A DNA stretch of 5,466 nt from SAR324 cluster bacterium (GTDB lineage Bacteria > SAR324 > JACQKK01). Below are positions 4,238 through 5,466 of the stretch, one piece after another. The DNA is taken from NCBI GenBank assembly GCA_022572825.1, contig JACZVE010000245.1:1-5466 (forward strand), written 5' to 3'. Position 1 is the stretch's first letter. Each line of letters starts with the position of its first letter. The notes under the pieces were generated by a model. It made no database searches and was not told the DNA's origin. It worked only from the letters and a program-made list of their open reading frames with translations. Made by a program: the position numbers and the translations under genes.

Positions 4238-5466
4238 CTACGTAGAAGGCAGTTCGGTTTGGGCCGCCTCTCCGGCAGGAAGATAAACGTAGAAGGTCGT
4301 GCCGGCTCCCGGCTCGCTGTGAACGTCGATCATGCCCCGCTGCTGCAGCGCCATTCCATAGGCCATCGACAGTCCCAGCCCCGTGCCCTTGCCAATCTCC
4401 CTGGTGGTGAAGAAGGGCTCGAAGACGCGTTCCCGCACCTCCGCTGACATGCCGATCCCTGTGTCGCTGACGGAAATTATCACGTACTCCCCGGGCTCTG
4501 CCCAAGGGTGCAGCTTGCAGAATTCCGGGTCGGCGGTGCGGCGTTGTACCCCGATGATGAGGCGCCCCCCGTCGGGCATGGCGTCCCTGGCGTTCATGCA
4601 GAAATTCATGAGCATCTGGTGCAACATCCCGCCATCGGCCTGCACGCTCACGGCATCATCGCATGGTTTCACTCCCAGCTCGATGCCCGCACCCATGAGC
4701 GGGCGCATCATTGCCACCAGATCGCCGATGAGCCGGTTGACCTCCAGATTTTCCCGCCGCAACAGCTCCTTGCGGCTGAACGCCAGCAATTGCCGGGTCA
4801 GATCGGCTGCCCCGTCGGCCGCGTGGAGGATCTGGCCCAGGCATCCGGATACTTCGCCATCCGTGCCGATATGGTGGTTCGCGATCTCCGCATAGCCGTG
4901 AATGATCTGCAGCCGGTTGTTGAGTTCGTGGGCCACACCGCTCGCCAATTGGCCGATCGCCTCCATCTTTTGCGCCTGGCGGAGCTGCGCTTCCAGTTTT
5001 ACGCGTTCTGTGATGTCAATCACCGTCATCTGCACCGCCGGGCCGCCATCCCAGTGAATTCGGCGCGCAAAGGATTCGAGCCGAACCCGCTTGCCATCCC
5101 CGCGCACCGCTTCGAAATCGTAATGGGTCGGCAGGAAGTCGCCCGTGGATTGCGACGCCTGCCAGTCCCGCTTCATTTGCTCCACGTGCGCAGGGTCCAG
5201 GAACGGCTCAAGCGACTCCACGCCGGTCAATTCCTCCGGGGAGGCGTATCCGAGGATGTCGGCAAACGCCTGATTGACGAACAGAGGCTCGAAATCCCGG
5301 TGGATGACGATGCCCTGAATCGAGCCTTCGATCAGGTCGCGGAACCTTTCCTCGCTGGCGCGCAGGGCCGCCAGGGCTTGCTGATTTTCGTGCTCGAGGG
5401 TCAGCTTATCGTAACACCGATCCAGCAAGGCGATGATGTCGTGGGCGTGCAGCGGTTTGCGCAAAA
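4238..5466 (-). CDS. REC-PAS sensor histidine kinase, 5'-partial
   Basis: The frame is open through the right edge and ends with TAG at 4238-4240; about 409 residues are visible. The first residues read (F)LRKPLHAHDIIALLD, the typical end of a response-regulator receiver domain with its conserved Lys-Pro, so the TTG at 5464 is an internal Leu and not a start. Numbering from that codon: a short coiled linker, a PAS domain about 35-152 (ending IDITERVKLE), HisKA with phospho-acceptor His179 in GVAHELNN, an N-box with Asn287 and Asn291 (MNFCMNARDAM), a G1 box DTGIGM at 334-339, an F box (FEPFFTT) and a G2 box GKGTGLGLS at 358-366. All catalytic motifs are intact. It is cytoplasmic in the visible part, with no membrane segment. 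It would pass phosphate to an unknown regulator; input ligand unknown. A separate downstream promoter implies that it is not obligatorily co-transcribed with the Fe-S gene. Confidence 0.92.
   Translation of the reverse strand, partial: LRKPLHAHDIIALLDRCYDKLTLEHENQQALAALRASEERFRDLIEGSIQGIVIHRDFEPLFVNQAFADILGYASPEELTGVESLEPFLDPAHVEQMKRDWQASQSTGDFLPTHYDFEAVRGDGKRVRLESFARRIHWDGGPAVQMTVIDITERVKLEAQLRQAQKMEAIGQLASGVAHELNNRLQIIHGYAEIANHHIGTDGEVSGCLGQILHAADGAADLTRQLLAFSRKELLRRENLEVNRLIGDLVAMMRPLMGAGIELGVKPCDDAVSVQADGGMLHQMLMNFCMNARDAMPDGGRLIIGVQRRTADPEFCKLHPWAEPGEYVIISVSDTGIGMSAEVRERVFEPFFTTREIGKGTGLGLSMAYGMALQQRGMIDVHSEPGAGTTFYVYLPAGEAAQTELPST

Noticed and set aside
4146..4505. Minus-strand frame overlapping the kinase 3' end
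   Set aside because: It is a shifted frame of the kinase ATPase region without its own ribosome site; only the duplicated FYV..YLPA text is of note.
1..5466. CRISPR arrays, tRNA or rRNA genes, and transposase genes
   Set aside because: No regularly spaced direct repeats, cloverleaf, rRNA segment or transposase motif was found on either strand.

Overview
The window is GC-rich, with mostly G or C at third codon positions and strong purine-rich Shine-Dalgarno sequences. Protein style (a PAS-type sensor kinase, a TorD-family chaperone, a multi-cluster iron-sulfur protein) and a palindromic interspersed repeat suggest a proteobacterium, probably gamma or beta. No marker gene fixes the taxon. All supported genes lie on the minus strand, so transcription runs from high to low coordinates.

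Layout in transcription order: (1) 5466-4238, the 3' part of a REC-PAS-HisKA-HATPase sensor kinase whose 5' end is outside the window. (2) 4237-4012, an intergenic region with a good sigma70-type promoter (TTGCAC-N16-TATAAT) whose spacer holds a perfect 5-1-5 inverted repeat, followed by a leader of about 100 nt with two possible stem-loops. (3) 4011-2041, a 656-residue iron-sulfur protein that reads as an HdrA-type N-terminus, a degenerate Rossmann segment lacking the flavin-binding glycines, a ferredoxin module, an MvhD/FlpD-like domain, a second ferredoxin module and a CxxC...CxxC tail. (4) 1975-1529, an unrecognised 148-residue protein with a purely Ala/Gly/Arg/Lys N-terminus and an acidic C-terminus. 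(5) 1511-765, a TorD/DmsD-family chaperone whose 3' end carries a long G/C homopolymer. (6) 764-175, about 590 bases without a convincing gene, holding a 78-base near-perfect palindromic repeat just after the chaperone stop. (7) 174-1, the start of a small hypothetical protein that leaves the window.

Genes 3 to 5 look like one operon. TorD-family proteins fold and deliver molybdenum (bis-pterin guanine dinucleotide) oxidoreductases, and related large Fe-S proteins occur beside such chaperones in formate dehydrogenase loci (from memory). The inferred role is maturation of, or electron transfer to, a molybdoenzyme that is not encoded in the window. The most interesting points are the HdrA-like protein with a flavin site that looks dead, and the unknown bipolar protein between it and the chaperone.
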